In this document: positions 16,472-26,571 of the stretch, one piece after another
Layout of the letters: each line of letters opens with the position of its first letter
Numbering within the stretch: the first letter of the stretch is position 1
Source of the DNA: Globicatella sulfidifaciens DSM 15739
Lineage (GTDB): Bacteria; Bacillota; Bacilli; Lactobacillales; Aerococcaceae
Direction of reading: 5' to 3'
Assembly: GCF_900167405.1 (NCBI RefSeq)
Contig: NZ_FUWO01000014.1
Coordinates: 1-62,960, forward strand
Length of the DNA stretch: 62,960 bases
Made by a program: the position numbers and the translations under genes
Notes under the pieces: generated by a model
Database searches by the model: none
What the model was told of the DNA's origin: nothing
The model's input: only the letters and a program-made list of their open reading frames with translations

Positions 16472-19400
16472 TTACTCTTCTATTTCTTTTCTTCTACCGA
16501 TTATAAATAGCCCACCAATTATAGCAATTATAGAAGCCAGTAAATGATTCTTACTATTTGTTTCTCCGGTAGCAGGAAGTATTGCCATCTTAACCTCATC
16601 TTTAATTATTTCTGATTCAACTACAGTTGTTTCAATTTTTTCAGAAGTTTGATTTTCTGTATCTTCACTCTCTTCCTGTTCTGAATTTTTATCAGTATTT
16701 TCCGTATCCTTTTCTGAATCTTCTGTATCTTGATCTGGATTGTTACTAACTGTCTCATCAATTTCATCTAATGATTCTACAAAACGAACATAATCTACAG
16801 TTACATCTAATGGTTGCTTAGTCTCGCTTAGCCCTGTTAATTCAATACCTACCTCTTTAATATTAGCTTTATCTTCTATACTCGATAAATCAAAAGATAA
16901 TAATGAATAGTCAGTTCCAACTTCCATCGTTTCTGCCTCAAACCATTGCCATGCATCCCCTACTTTAACATACAATTTTGCATTTGCTGTACTAGAAGTT
17001 TTAATTTTAGCAACATACCAATTATGATTTGATAAATCTATACCGCTTTGATAACTAATTTCTTTTTTTGACCCTTCTTCTAGAGTAGTACTTAATGTTA
17101 AGACTCCATTTTCAATCATTTCAGAATTCTTTATCCATGTTTCATCAACTTCATCAAACTCAAAATTAATTGGTTGATAGCTATCATCAATTTCTATTCT
17201 TGCTGGAACTGGTGGTAATGTTTCATCCATAACAGCCTCGATAGAATCTATGTAGATTGTTCCTCCTCCTTTTGGTCCTCCAAAATACAATGCAAATTGA
17301 CTAACATTATTAATTCTATCCAAATCCACAATTGCGTTTTGATTTGATTCCCAATGTGCTGGTTTGAAGTCCGAAAAAGGAATAACGATTTTTCCATTTT
17401 TAACACTGTCTAATTTAACAAAACTTTCAAAACTTACATCGCCGATTCTTATTTGAACGGTTAAATCATGAGGCAAGCTTTCATTCGTCGTTAAATCAAA
17501 CGAAACGGCATTTGTACCAGACCAATCCTTATTAAAAGATAATTGTCTTCCTGAATAGCCATTATCGGCTAATGTGTAGTGGACTGCCATCCCATAGCCA
17601 TCTTCAGAACTATTTTTTACAAGTTCAATCGAAACAGGGTCACCATTATTCGCATAATTTTGATTTAATAATTCAGTATCACCTAAATAATTATCAAATT
17701 GATCGACGATTAAAGGATTCTCTGGTTTTTCATTTTCCGCTAGTTTAATATAGACCTTAATCGGATTAGAAGAAACTAACTCATCTTTAACATTATAATA
17801 TCTAATAGTTAAATTAGTAGTTACTAAATCAACATTTTCAGGTAAATTTAATTCTCCACTAAATAACTGTTCATTGGCATCAAGAAAAATTTCTTGTTCA
17901 CCATCAAACTGATAACTAACTTTATTATCACTTTCTAGACCTTTAATGGTAATATTCCCTTTATCTGTCGTAATGATTTGTCTTTCTGAAGGTCTTATAA
18001 CATATCTTGAATTCGTGTTTGGAATTAATTCTATATCCTGATTAGTTTGATAAATTTTACCTACTTCATTTCTAAATACCGTTTTATCATTATTATAGAA
18101 ATTTTCAAAGTCAGGTAGTAATTCATGATCTCCGCCCAAATCTCCATTCACATCTCGATACGGTACGAACATATTATCTGGTAAACCAAAGTTCGCCCAT
18201 GTTAACATATACGCAATCTTTGATGCTTGTTCATTACTTTGAATCGTATCGAAAATTTTAGTATACCAATCTAAAGTATTGCCTGTTTCGTTAATCCCCT
18301 GTGGACTGTATCCAAATTCAGTTAAGGCAGCGATTTTGTTTTTTTCTTGAGCTAGTGAAACAATCATGTCTAAATCTTTTATCATTCCATTTAAGAATGT
18401 TTCAGAACCTGCATTTTGCTTATTATCATAGGTATCGATACCTAAAATATCTACATAATTATCACCTGGATAGGTTTTTAAATAAGATTCTTTATCTCCT
18501 TGTATTGAACTGTTAGGAGAATAAGCGTATAAAATATTGTTTACTTCTTTATTATCTCTCAGATATTCAACGGTATATCGATATAATGCAGTGTATTGTT
18601 CAGTATTAGTAGTACTCGAACCCCACCAAAACCAACTACCATTTTGTTCATGGAACGGTCTGAAAATGATTGGAATTGAGTTTCCTTCATCATCTTTCAA
18701 TTGATCCGCAACATTTGCTATATTGTCTAACCAATTATTGAACTTATCATTATATTCCCCACCCGGTAGGATATTATTAACGACGTCTCCAGAAATATCA
18801 TTAAATGTACCCCCTGTTACGAAATTATGGGGATGCATACTTAAAACAATGATGGATCCTAAATCATGAGCCGTTTTCATGGAAGTTACCGTATTACGAA
18901 CACTCGCTTCAATGTCTCCTTCAACACCGGGGCGCTCATAACCATCAATTGATAATGTATCCCATCCGAAAACAGCAGGATAATCTCCTACCGCATTTTT
19001 AACTTCTGAATCAGTCGAGCCAGCTCTACTACTATCTTCTAGTAAAGTTGCTCCTTCATCCGTCGCATGCTGTTGACCAAAAAGCACATCTTTAGATGCC
19101 ATTTTTTCTTTTAGATAGATAAATAGCTCTTGGGTCTCTCTACTTGCGCGATCATCAACTAAGCCTATCGCCTCAGCAGTTTCAGTTGTTTCCATTGCTG
19201 AATTATCAGTTGTAGCTGTCGCTGTGAGGTCTGGTATTTCACCACTTTTTTCTTCTGTGATTTGATTTATATTTTGCGGTTCTTCATTAATTACTAAATT
19301 ATTAATTTCTACTATGTTTTCACTTTTATCATCAACTACATCTAAAGTTTCATCCACAACAGCCTCTTCCAATGTAGTAATATCTTCTGTTTCCGTAATC

Positions 19401-19633
19401 TCTTGATTAATAATTTGTTCCCCTGACAGTTCAACACCTAATAAATTTGGAGTTTGAGAAACTTCTTCTATAAGTACCTGAGAGTTATCAGTACTTTCTA
19501 TTTCTGTTTCCTCGGAATTTTCAACATTTGTGATAGATTCTTCTTGAGCGTAAATCATCGGTATATTTTGAGAAAGTGATACATTTGTTAAAATCATTGT
19601 TGCAAATAAACTTGTATAAATCATTTTCTTCAT
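16472..19633 (-). CDS. Sortase-anchored GH26 beta-mannanase with carbohydrate-binding modules
   Basis: 1053 aa. Signal peptide to about residue 29 (MIYAQ), acidic linker, GH26 catalytic domain (about 165-530) with acid/base Glu329 (FRPFHEQNG) and nucleophile Glu439 (ALTEFGYS), an Ig-like segment (about 545-640), two beta-sandwich domains resembling mannan-binding modules (about 650-800 and 810-965), acidic linker, then LPATG (1019-1023), a hydrophobic helix and a basic tail. It should cut beta-1,4-mannan at the cell surface, feeding the transporter encoded upstream in the locus. A perfect cre lies 25-39 bases before the start. It is the last gene of the locus. Exact CBM families are not certain. 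Confidence 0.92.
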   Translation of the reverse strand: MKKMIYTSLFATMILTNVSLSQNIPMIYAQEESITNVENSEETEIESTDNSQVLIEEVSQTPNLLGVELSGEQIINQEITETEDITTLEEAVVDETLDVVDDKSENIVEINNLVINEEPQNINQITEEKSGEIPDLTATATTDNSAMETTETAEAIGLVDDRASRETQELFIYLKEKMASKDVLFGQQHATDEGATLLEDSSRAGSTDSEVKNAVGDYPAVFGWDTLSIDGYERPGVEGDIEASVRNTVTSMKTAHDLGSIIVLSMHPHNFVTGGTFNDISGDVVNNILPGGEYNDKFNNWLDNIANVADQLKDDEGNSIPIIFRPFHEQNGSWFWWGSSTTNTEQYTALYRYTVEYLRDNKEVNNILYAYSPNSSIQGDKESYLKTYPGDNYVDILGIDTYDNKQNAGSETFLNGMIKDLDMIVSLAQEKNKIAALTEFGYSPQGINETGNTLDWYTKIFDTIQSNEQASKIAYMLTWANFGLPDNMFVPYRDVNGDLGGDHELLPDFENFYNNDKTVFRNEVGKIYQTNQDIELIPNTNSRYVIRPSERQIITTDKGNITIKGLESDNKVSYQFDGEQEIFLDANEQLFSGELNLPENVDLVTTNLTIRYYNVKDELVSSNPIKVYIKLAENEKPENPLIVDQFDNYLGDTELLNQNYANNGDPVSIELVKNSSEDGYGMAVHYTLADNGYSGRQLSFNKDWSGTNAVSFDLTTNESLPHDLTVQIRIGDVSFESFVKLDSVKNGKIVIPFSDFKPAHWESNQNAIVDLDRINNVSQFALYFGGPKGGGTIYIDSIEAVMDETLPPVPARIEIDDSYQPINFEFDEVDETWIKNSEMIENGVLTLSTTLEEGSKKEISYQSGIDLSNHNWYVAKIKTSSTANAKLYVKVGDAWQWFEAETMEVGTDYSLLSFDLSSIEDKANIKEVGIELTGLSETKQPLDVTVDYVRFVESLDEIDETVSNNPDQDTEDSEKDTENTDKNSEQEESEDTENQTSEKIETTVVESEIIKDEVKMAILPATGETNSKNHLLASIIAIIGGLFIIGRRKEIEE

Positions 19634-19657
19634 ATGATTTTTCTCTCCTCTTTTTTC

Positions 19658-19672
19658 TGCGTGCGCTTACAT
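19658..19672 (-). promoter_or_regulatory. Perfect cre site upstream of the GH26 gene
   Basis: Minus-strand ATGTAAGCGCACGCA matches the consensus WTGNAANCGNWNNCW at every fixed position. It lies 25-39 bases before the ATG, suggesting CcpA repression by overlap with the transcription start or by roadblock. No strong promoter was seen in this gap. Confidence 0.8.
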
Positions 19673-19690
19673 TTAGTTGTAAATAATTAA

Positions 19691-19708
19691 CTGTTGAAAA
19701 ATCAACAG
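19691..19708 (-). terminator. Hairpin after the GH1 gene
   Basis: CTGTTGA pairs with TCAACAG around AAAA, followed on the minus strand by TTAATTATTT. The T run is weak, so it is likely a partial terminator between the GH1 and GH26 genes. Confidence 0.5.
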
Positions 19709-19728
19709 CTAATTTTAAAAAAATTCTA

Positions 19729-21117
19729 TTAAATTCCGTTTCGGTCAATTACTTCTTTAATCCAATAGCCCGATTTTTTAATGGTTTTCACTTGTGTATG
19801 AATATTGTTTGAAATAAAACCATAACGGTTTCGATAAGCATTCATCCAAGACCAACAATCAATCGGGGTCCATAAATGATAGCCGAAACAGTTTGAGCCT
19901 TCTTCAATACCTTTGTGTAACCATTCTAAATGTTCTTGGATAAAATCAATACGATAGTTATCTTCAATGACACCATCATGATTCATAAATCGCTCCTCGC
20001 GAGATACACCCATTCCATTTTCAGAAACAAACCATGGAATATTTCCATAATTATCTCGGACATTAAGCGCAATATCATACAGTGCTTTAGGATATATTTC
20101 CCATCCCTTATCAATATTCATTCTTCGTCCAGGCATATCATAGTTATCAAAATAGCGATTAGGCATCCAATCACCGACAGAATCAGGTGCAATATCAGGT
20201 GCTTTTACGCGATTAGGATGATAAAAATTAACACCTAAAAATTCTATTGTGTTTTCTTTAATTATTTTCAATTCATCAAGTGTGCTTTCCCATAAAACGC
20301 CATCTTTTTCTAGTATTTCTACTAATTCTTTCGGAAATTCTCCTTTAATAGCTGGGTCTAAAAAACTACTATTATTCCAAAGTTCAGCAATATGAGCAGC
20401 TCTTAAATCTTCCTCTTTATCACTGGCTGGATAGGTTGGCGTCAAATTAAGCACTGTTCCAATTCGAGCGCCTTTTTCATTCATTTTTAATTCTTTGAAC
20501 ACTTCGATTACTTTTGCTGAAGCTAAATTTAAGTTATACATTACTTGCACAGCTTTTTTTCCATCTACCAATTTAGGATAATGAAATTGGTATAAATATT
20601 CCCCATCAACTACAACCATTGGTTCATTATGAGTAACCCAATCTTTAACTCGATCGCCAAACAGTTCAAAACATTTTTTGGCAAATCCGGCAAAAAGTTC
20701 AACGACATGTTTTGATTCCCAACCACCATACTTATGATAAAGTTCGACTGGTAAATCAAAATGATGCAAGTTAAAAACCGGTCGAATACCTTGTTTTATA
20801 AATTCATCAATAACTTGGTTGTAAAATCTAACACCATCTTCATTGACCGTATTTTTCTCTAAATCATCAATTAAACGCGACCATTGGATAGAGGTGCGGA
20901 CTGAATTTAAATTGATTTCTTTCATTAAATCTATATCTTCTTTATAACTATTATAAAAATTTGAGGCCGTCTCAGGTCCCACTTGATTATAAAATGCTTC
21001 TGGTTCTATTTCATACCAATAGTCAAACATGTTAGCATGTTTTTTATTAAATCGTCCTTCTGATTGCGGTCCAGATGTTGCTGCACCCCACCAAAAATTT
21101 TCTGGAAATTTCTTCAT
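19729..21117 (-). CDS. GH1 family glycosidase (beta-glucosidase/beta-mannosidase type)
   Basis: The opening FPENFWWGAATSGPQSEG, acid/base in VTHNEP and nucleophile in VSENGMG identify GH1; 462 aa from ATG 21117. An earlier in-frame ATG (21144) would overlap the upstream gene and add nine residues not expected in the family. There is no signal peptide, so it acts on imported oligosaccharides. In a mannan locus the likely job is splitting mannobiose or glucosyl-mannose ends; the exact specificity is not readable. Confidence 0.93.
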   Translation of the reverse strand: MKKFPENFWWGAATSGPQSEGRFNKKHANMFDYWYEIEPEAFYNQVGPETASNFYNSYKEDIDLMKEINLNSVRTSIQWSRLIDDLEKNTVNEDGVRFYNQVIDEFIKQGIRPVFNLHHFDLPVELYHKYGGWESKHVVELFAGFAKKCFELFGDRVKDWVTHNEPMVVVDGEYLYQFHYPKLVDGKKAVQVMYNLNLASAKVIEVFKELKMNEKGARIGTVLNLTPTYPASDKEEDLRAAHIAELWNNSSFLDPAIKGEFPKELVEILEKDGVLWESTLDELKIIKENTIEFLGVNFYHPNRVKAPDIAPDSVGDWMPNRYFDNYDMPGRRMNIDKGWEIYPKALYDIALNVRDNYGNIPWFVSENGMGVSREERFMNHDGVIEDNYRIDFIQEHLEWLHKGIEEGSNCFGYHLWTPIDCWSWMNAYRNRYGFISNNIHTQVKTIKKSGYWIKEVIDRNGI

Positions 21118-21127
21118 TTTATTCACT

Positions 21128-22090
21128 CTAACCCCTATCTTCATATAATTTCTTTCTGATTATTTCCCCAAATTTAGGTAGGTACTCATGACCGTATTCA
21201 GGTAAAATAATAAGTTCTTTTTGACTATTAATTTGATTATAAGTAGCAAATTGTGTTTTTGGATGACAAACTCTATCTTCTAATCCCATGGCCCAAATAA
21301 CTTCCGCTTCAATTAGACTAGCGAAATATTGAATATCAATATAATCTAAAACAGAAAATAATTTTTCTTCTTTTTCGTGTAGTGGATCTCGGAATCTGAA
21401 CCAATAAGCAATCTCCTCATAGGCTGAATTATTAACATCTAAGCGATAAGCTTCACGATAATCAGATAAAAAAGGATAACATACAAATACTTTTTTAATT
21501 TCAGGTTTTAATGCAGCACAAACAATTGCTTGTGCACCGCCTTGGGAAGCTCCTGTTGCATATATTTTTTCAGTATCAATAAATTCCATCGAAAAAGCTA
21601 TTTGAGTTAGTTGATAAATATCTTGAAATACTTTTCTAAATAATAAGTTTTCTTTTCCTTCATCAACGCCACGAATGATATGCCCTTTTAAAGTTCCGCC
21701 TTTAGTTTGGGTATTATCTTGCGATAACCCTCCTTGTCCACGTACATCTAATGATAAGCTTGCATAACCTTCCGCAGCATATCCTATTTTATCAGTCCAA
21801 TCCCCCGAATTCGTATGATAACCATGAAATTGTAAAATCATGGGTATTTTTCCATCAACCTTAATTGGTTTTACGAATTGAGCATGAACTTCTGCTCCAT
21901 CAACCCCCCAAAAAATCAAATCAAAGGCTTCAGCAACATTAGAATATAATTCATGCCTTTCTAGTCGATAGCTAAGTCCTAATTGATCAACTTCTAATTT
22001 GCTCTCTTTCCAAAACTGATCGAAATCTAAAGGTCTTTTTTGACTACCTTGATAACTCCCCCAGTCGTCCATTAAATCTTTTATGTACAT
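21128..22090 (-). CDS. CE7 acetyl (xylan) esterase / cephalosporin-C deacetylase family
   Basis: 320-aa alpha/beta hydrolase with the three CE7 signatures: RGQGG, GASQGG (nucleophile Ser) and GHEYLP (catalytic His). There is no signal peptide, so it would deacetylate imported oligosaccharides. With GH26, GH36, GH113 and GH1 around it, the expected substrate is acetylated manno-oligosaccharide. GGAG precedes ATG; 10 bases separate it from the GH1 start. Confidence 0.93.
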   Translation of the reverse strand: MYIKDLMDDWGSYQGSQKRPLDFDQFWKESKLEVDQLGLSYRLERHELYSNVAEAFDLIFWGVDGAEVHAQFVKPIKVDGKIPMILQFHGYHTNSGDWTDKIGYAAEGYASLSLDVRGQGGLSQDNTQTKGGTLKGHIIRGVDEGKENLLFRKVFQDIYQLTQIAFSMEFIDTEKIYATGASQGGAQAIVCAALKPEIKKVFVCYPFLSDYREAYRLDVNNSAYEEIAYWFRFRDPLHEKEEKLFSVLDYIDIQYFASLIEAEVIWAMGLEDRVCHPKTQFATYNQINSQKELIILPEYGHEYLPKFGEIIRKKLYEDRG

Positions 22091-22101
22091 ACTTTAACTC
22101 C

Positions 22102-22944
22102 TCATACAAAAGTATTTTGAAAATTAACAGCTGCTCCTATTAAGTTAGCATCTTGTTTAAATTCACACTTATCAACCGTTATTTTTAAATCTTTAGCGCC
22201 ATTTAGTTTTAAATAGTTATTTAATTTTTCTTGAATTGGCTCAATTAAATCTTCGCGTTGAGAAATGCCACCACCTATCAAAATGAGTTCTGGATCAACT
22301 AACAAACAAATATTATACATACTTCTAGCGAGTGCATCATAGATTCCCTCAACGGCTTCACGTGCATTTTTATCACCTTGATCGGAAAGTTCAAACAATT
22401 CCTTTCCAGTCAAGTGACCAAAACGTTCTGCTACTTGGACAGGACTGGCAAGTTGACTAACTGTATTATCCTGGTCTAATAGCATATAACCGATTTCACC
22501 CCCAAATAAGTTTGCTCCTTTTACGATTTGCTTATTAATACTGATAGCTCCTCCAATACCAGAACCAATAATGAAGAACACTACATTTTGAAAGTCTTTC
22601 GCTTTACCATAATATAATTCAGCTAATGCTGCAGCATTAGCATCATTTTCAATGGTTATCCGCTGGCCAAATAACATTTCTAATTCCTTTACAATCTCAA
22701 AATTGTGAATATAAGGAATTGCACTAATACCTTTAATAACACCTGCTTTTGAATCGACAGACCCTGGTGAACTAAAGCCAATTCCATCAATTCCTTTGAA
22801 TTGATCTGCGGTATTTTTAAGTAATTCTTTCATCTCTTGCCAAGATGAAGGTGTCGGAAAGGAATTAGTTTGTGTAATGGTTTCATTTTCCCATAATCCA
22901 TATTTAACCGATGTTCCACCCATATCAAAACATAAAATTTTCAT
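22102..22944 (-). CDS. ROK family sugar kinase
   Basis: The 280-aa protein starts MKILCFDMGGTSVKYGLW (ATP-binding) and contains ENDANAAALAE and the GSGIGGAI loop. It lacks the zinc motif CxCGxxGCxE of many ROK kinases, like lactobacillal/listerial glucoside or hexose kinases. ATG 22944 is chosen over GTG 22953 because AGGTG sits just upstream. It likely phosphorylates mannose or glucose released from the oligosaccharides in the cytoplasm; no DNA-binding domain, so not a ROK repressor. Confidence 0.9.
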   Translation of the reverse strand: MKILCFDMGGTSVKYGLWENETITQTNSFPTPSSWQEMKELLKNTADQFKGIDGIGFSSPGSVDSKAGVIKGISAIPYIHNFEIVKELEMLFGQRITIENDANAAALAELYYGKAKDFQNVVFFIIGSGIGGAISINKQIVKGANLFGGEIGYMLLDQDNTVSQLASPVQVAERFGHLTGKELFELSDQGDKNAREAVEGIYDALARSMYNICLLVDPELILIGGGISQREDLIEPIQEKLNNYLKLNGAKDLKITVDKCEFKQDANLIGAAVNFQNTFV

Positions 22945-22953
22945 TTTTATCAC

Positions 22954-23667
22954 CTAATCTTTACTTAAGATGACTTCTATAGAGAATTTATCAGAACGAT
23001 GCACTGAAGTAGAAAACTCAAATGCTTCACCTGTATCTAAAAAGGCAATCTGTTCCGCAACGGCAACCGGACTTCCTTCTTCTATTTCAAGGTACTTGGC
23101 CTCCGTTTCATTAGCACCTCTAACATATATTGTTCTATGCGAGCTCTTAATTTTTAATTTCAATTCTTCTTCAATAAATTCATAAATCGATCCCTTTACA
23201 TTTTCTTTTTTTAAACCTACAATCAAATCGATAGGCATATACATTTGTTCCATAACTAATGGTTCTTTATCAATGTAACGTGCACGATAAATATCATAGA
23301 CAAAGCTACCTTTTTCTATATGCAATTTCTCACTAACCTCTTTATTTGCTTCAATGACACTAAATTCTAGCACTTTACTTTCAACTGTTTTTCCAATATT
23401 TAAAGCTGTGGTCCCTCTAAATTGATTTGACACCACTCTCTTTTTCAATTCAGATTCAGATAGAGATTTAACAAATGTACCTGAACCTCTTCTTTTTATA
23501 ATAAGACCTTCATTTACTAAAATATCAAGCGCTTTTTTTACTGTCATTTTACTTGCGCTGTACTCTTCTATTAGATCTTTTTCAAAAGGTAATTGGTCAT
23601 TACTAGCAAATTCACCTTTTAAAATTCTATTTCGCATATCATTAGCGATATAAATATATTTTTCCAA
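22954..23667 (-). CDS. GntR/HutC family transcriptional regulator
   Basis: A winged HTH (about 1-70: LPFEKDLIEEYSASKMTVKK, then GSGTFV) is followed by a UTRA ligand-binding domain (about 90-237). HutC-type repressors release DNA on binding a sugar phosphate or similar effector. The start is TTG 23667, 8 bases after AAAAGGGG; an upstream in-frame TTG abuts the site. It lies inside locus 1, 9 bases before the kinase. GTATATAC-centred palindromes at both main promoters are its probable targets. Confidence 0.9.
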   Translation of the reverse strand: MEKYIYIANDMRNRILKGEFASNDQLPFEKDLIEEYSASKMTVKKALDILVNEGLIIKRRGSGTFVKSLSESELKKRVVSNQFRGTTALNIGKTVESKVLEFSVIEANKEVSEKLHIEKGSFVYDIYRARYIDKEPLVMEQMYMPIDLIVGLKKENVKGSIYEFIEEELKLKIKSSHRTIYVRGANETEAKYLEIEEGSPVAVAEQIAFLDTGEAFEFSTSVHRSDKFSIEVILSKD

Positions 23668-23682
23668 AGAATACAACCCCTT

Positions 23683-25905
23683 TTATGTTTTTAAATAAAT
23701 CAGTTTTGAATAAAAATCTCCTTGTTTTTCTCTACTCCAAAACTCTCCAACTCTATCGGTATAATTATCTGCTAAAATTAAGCCTATTTTTTCTAAATCA
23801 TCACCAAATCGTATAACATTCTTTCCATGTATCATGTAATGATAACGTAATTTTGGATTAAGTCCTGGTAATTTTAATCGATGATAATGATCATTTGGTT
23901 TGTCTAATGGTTGATAAATTCCTACCAAGGCTTCAGATTGGTCCTTAGCTACCACCATCCAAGCAGTAATATCTGAGTCAAATGGACTCAATAATCTATA
24001 AAATTTTCCTTGTGTTATTAATGATTGGTATAATTTATACTTGCTTATTTCATTCGATAATAATAAAAGTTCGTCCTCATTTAATTTAGTGATATCTAAT
24101 TCAAATCCGAAGGTTCCGAACATGGCTACTTCAGATCTGGTTGTTAATGGAGTCGTTCTACCTACTTGATGATTGGGTACTTCTGAAATATGGGCTCCAA
24201 TGGTTGACAATGGATAAACAAAACTTGTTCCATATTGTATTTTTAACCGTTCAATTGCATCCGTATTATCACTAGTCCATGCTTGTGGTGCATAATAAAG
24301 CATAGCAGCATCAAAACGTCCGCCTCCACCCGCACAAGATTCAATCATAATATCTGGAAAATTATCGATCAACATTTCATATAATTGGTAAACACCTAGT
24401 ATATATCGATGAAACAGTTCTCCCTGCTGTTGGCGTGGCAATAAAACTGAATAAGCTTCTGAAATATAACGATTCATATCCCATTTAATATAGTCAATCT
24501 TGGACTCATTTAATATTGATTCTAATTGATGGTAAATATTTTCTACCACTTCAGGGATTGCAAAATTTAATACATATTGATTACGACCATGAGAGATGTT
24601 TTTTTGCGGATGTCCAATAACCCATTCAGGATGTTTTTTATACAATGGTGTATCCATAGAAATCATTTCGGGTTCTATCCACAAACCAAATTTTAAACCC
24701 ATACTATGTATTTTTTCCGATAATCCTTTAATGCCATTAGGCAACTTTCGATAATCGATTTTCCAATTTCCTAATGAACCCTCATCACTATCTCGTGTTC
24801 CAAACCAGCCGTCATCTAAGACAAATAAATCAATTCCAATTCTTTTAGCCGTTTGAGCTATTTCAAGTAATTTCTCCTCGTTAAAATCAAAATAGGTGGC
24901 CTCCCAACTATTAATTAAAACTGGACGAGGATCTTTTTGCCATTTATTATTTATGACATGAAAATTGAAAAAGTCATGAAACGTTTGTGACATTCCATTT
25001 AAACCGGAATCTGAATAACAAACGACAGCTTCTGGCGTTTGAAACATCTCATTAGGCTTCAATAACCACTTAAACTGATAGGGATTTATTCCAATTTGAA
25101 GACGTAATACTTCAAAATTGTCTCGTTCAATTTGAGCTAAAAAATTCCCACTATAGATTAATGCTATACCGATAGCATTTCCTTTATTTTCAGTAGTTTG
25201 GGCTGATACTAACGCAAAGAAAGGATTATAAACATGACTGCTCGCACCTCGTGTACTGGAAATATGTTGTACCCCCGGTTGAACTTCTTGCCTTTTAACA
25301 TGACGCTCTCTTGCCCATGCTCCATCTAAATGAACCCATTCGTAATTCTCATTCGGAATATCTAAATTTAGACTCATAAACTGTTCAATCGAAATATTCT
25401 CACGACTTTTATTGATTAATCTTTGCTGACGCGTAATAATCGGCAAATCTTTATAAAGACCATAATCCAATTCTAAAAAAATGTCTGAATAACGGTTTTT
25501 TAGGATTACCGTTAAAACTTCAGCCTCTTGCTCCGAAGCGAAACTTCTAGGTTGTCCCTTTTCTCTTGTTTTACCTTTCGACAAACGATAATCAAAATAC
25601 TCAAAATGAGAAATCCTATCCCCATCAGAATATTCGAGCTCTATACTAGGATATCTAAAGTCTGTTGTACCGTAAACTGGCACCTCTTGTTTTATATGTT
25701 CAAACGAGCTCGTATGGTCTCCCATTATAAAATTATTACCAGTTCTAACATCACGTTCAATTAAAAAATCATAATTATCATAAGAATTAATTCGAGGACC
25801 AAAATATAAATGTTCCAAAATATGGGTCTTCTCCATTACGCGAAATATATAACTGACATGTTGATTTGAAAGATGAAATTCTTTTTTATCTGTAATTTCT
25901 ATCAT
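23683..25905 (-). CDS. GH36 alpha-galactosidase
   Basis: 740 aa with the GH36 layout: N-terminal beta-sandwich, barrel with FVLDDGWFG, nucleophile Asp in YIKWDMNR, acid/base in TSDNTDA, and the ESCAGGGGRFD motif. It removes alpha-1,6-galactose side groups, as found on galactomannan or raffinose-type sugars. There is no signal peptide, so it acts inside the cell. Its ATG overlaps the YesL-like stop (ATGA), showing tight coupling. Confidence 0.96.
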   Translation of the reverse strand: MIEITDKKEFHLSNQHVSYIFRVMEKTHILEHLYFGPRINSYDNYDFLIERDVRTGNNFIMGDHTSSFEHIKQEVPVYGTTDFRYPSIELEYSDGDRISHFEYFDYRLSKGKTREKGQPRSFASEQEAEVLTVILKNRYSDIFLELDYGLYKDLPIITRQQRLINKSRENISIEQFMSLNLDIPNENYEWVHLDGAWARERHVKRQEVQPGVQHISSTRGASSHVYNPFFALVSAQTTENKGNAIGIALIYSGNFLAQIERDNFEVLRLQIGINPYQFKWLLKPNEMFQTPEAVVCYSDSGLNGMSQTFHDFFNFHVINNKWQKDPRPVLINSWEATYFDFNEEKLLEIAQTAKRIGIDLFVLDDGWFGTRDSDEGSLGNWKIDYRKLPNGIKGLSEKIHSMGLKFGLWIEPEMISMDTPLYKKHPEWVIGHPQKNISHGRNQYVLNFAIPEVVENIYHQLESILNESKIDYIKWDMNRYISEAYSVLLPRQQQGELFHRYILGVYQLYEMLIDNFPDIMIESCAGGGGRFDAAMLYYAPQAWTSDNTDAIERLKIQYGTSFVYPLSTIGAHISEVPNHQVGRTTPLTTRSEVAMFGTFGFELDITKLNEDELLLLSNEISKYKLYQSLITQGKFYRLLSPFDSDITAWMVVAKDQSEALVGIYQPLDKPNDHYHRLKLPGLNPKLRYHYMIHGKNVIRFGDDLEKIGLILADNYTDRVGEFWSREKQGDFYSKLIYLKT

Positions 25906-26480
25906 AATGAAACTTCCTTTTTAGAATAAATTTTAATTAAATATAGACATATTACATTTCCCATTAGGCCTGGATAAACGAAAAATGCTAAGATGGGACT
26001 AAAGTATACGATAATTAATCCAAAAAAAATGCAACCGATAAAAAGTAGTGTTAAAGACCAATCTTTAATTATATTTTTTATGGCATTATATAACCGCTTT
26101 AAGCTGATTCTGTCTTTTACTATTGTATAGTGTAGACTAACCAGTAACACAATCAAAGCTTCTGCACTACAAATCAATATCGCCATACCAATCAATTGCT
26201 GATATTCCACTGCAATTGTGCTTACACCAATAAATGTGGCCATCGTAAAGAACATGAATAGTAAAGATAAAACATAACTCACTTTATTATCTGTCGTTTT
26301 CTCTAACTTTAGGATATTTTTTCCCAATCCCTTTTGATCGATATAGTTTAGCATTTCAATCATCGCCTCTACTAAACCAAAAATGATGCCATTTTTTAGC
26401 ATTGCTCGCCAAAATATTAGCGAGGACTTTACCAAGGTGTAAAAAAAATCAACAACTTTTACCACTCGATTTGTTTTCAT
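25902..26480 (-). CDS. YesL/DUF624 family membrane protein
   Basis: 192 aa with about five hydrophobic segments, matching the YesL family that accompanies sugar ABC transporters and YesMN-type systems in Firmicutes. The molecular role is unknown. ATG 26480 follows GAGGTGAGG; a GTG 9 bases earlier is a less likely start. Confidence 0.75.
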   Translation of the reverse strand: MKTNRVVKVVDFFYTLVKSSLIFWRAMLKNGIIFGLVEAMIEMLNYIDQKGLGKNILKLEKTTDNKVSYVLSLLFMFFTMATFIGVSTIAVEYQQLIGMAILICSAEALIVLLVSLHYTIVKDRISLKRLYNAIKNIIKDWSLTLLFIGCIFFGLIIVYFSPILAFFVYPGLMGNVICLYLIKIYSKKEVSL

Positions 26481-26571
26481 TTTCCTCACCTCTCGTAATA
26501 TATATTTAGAAGGTCATTTCACACCCTCCTGATCATCTCTGTTTCTCTTGATTTACCGAACAATCTTATGC

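Noticed and set aside
19521-19748. 75-codon minus-strand frame spanning the GH26 start
   Set aside because: Overlaps the GH26 signal-peptide coding region and the cre site in another frame; no ribosome site.
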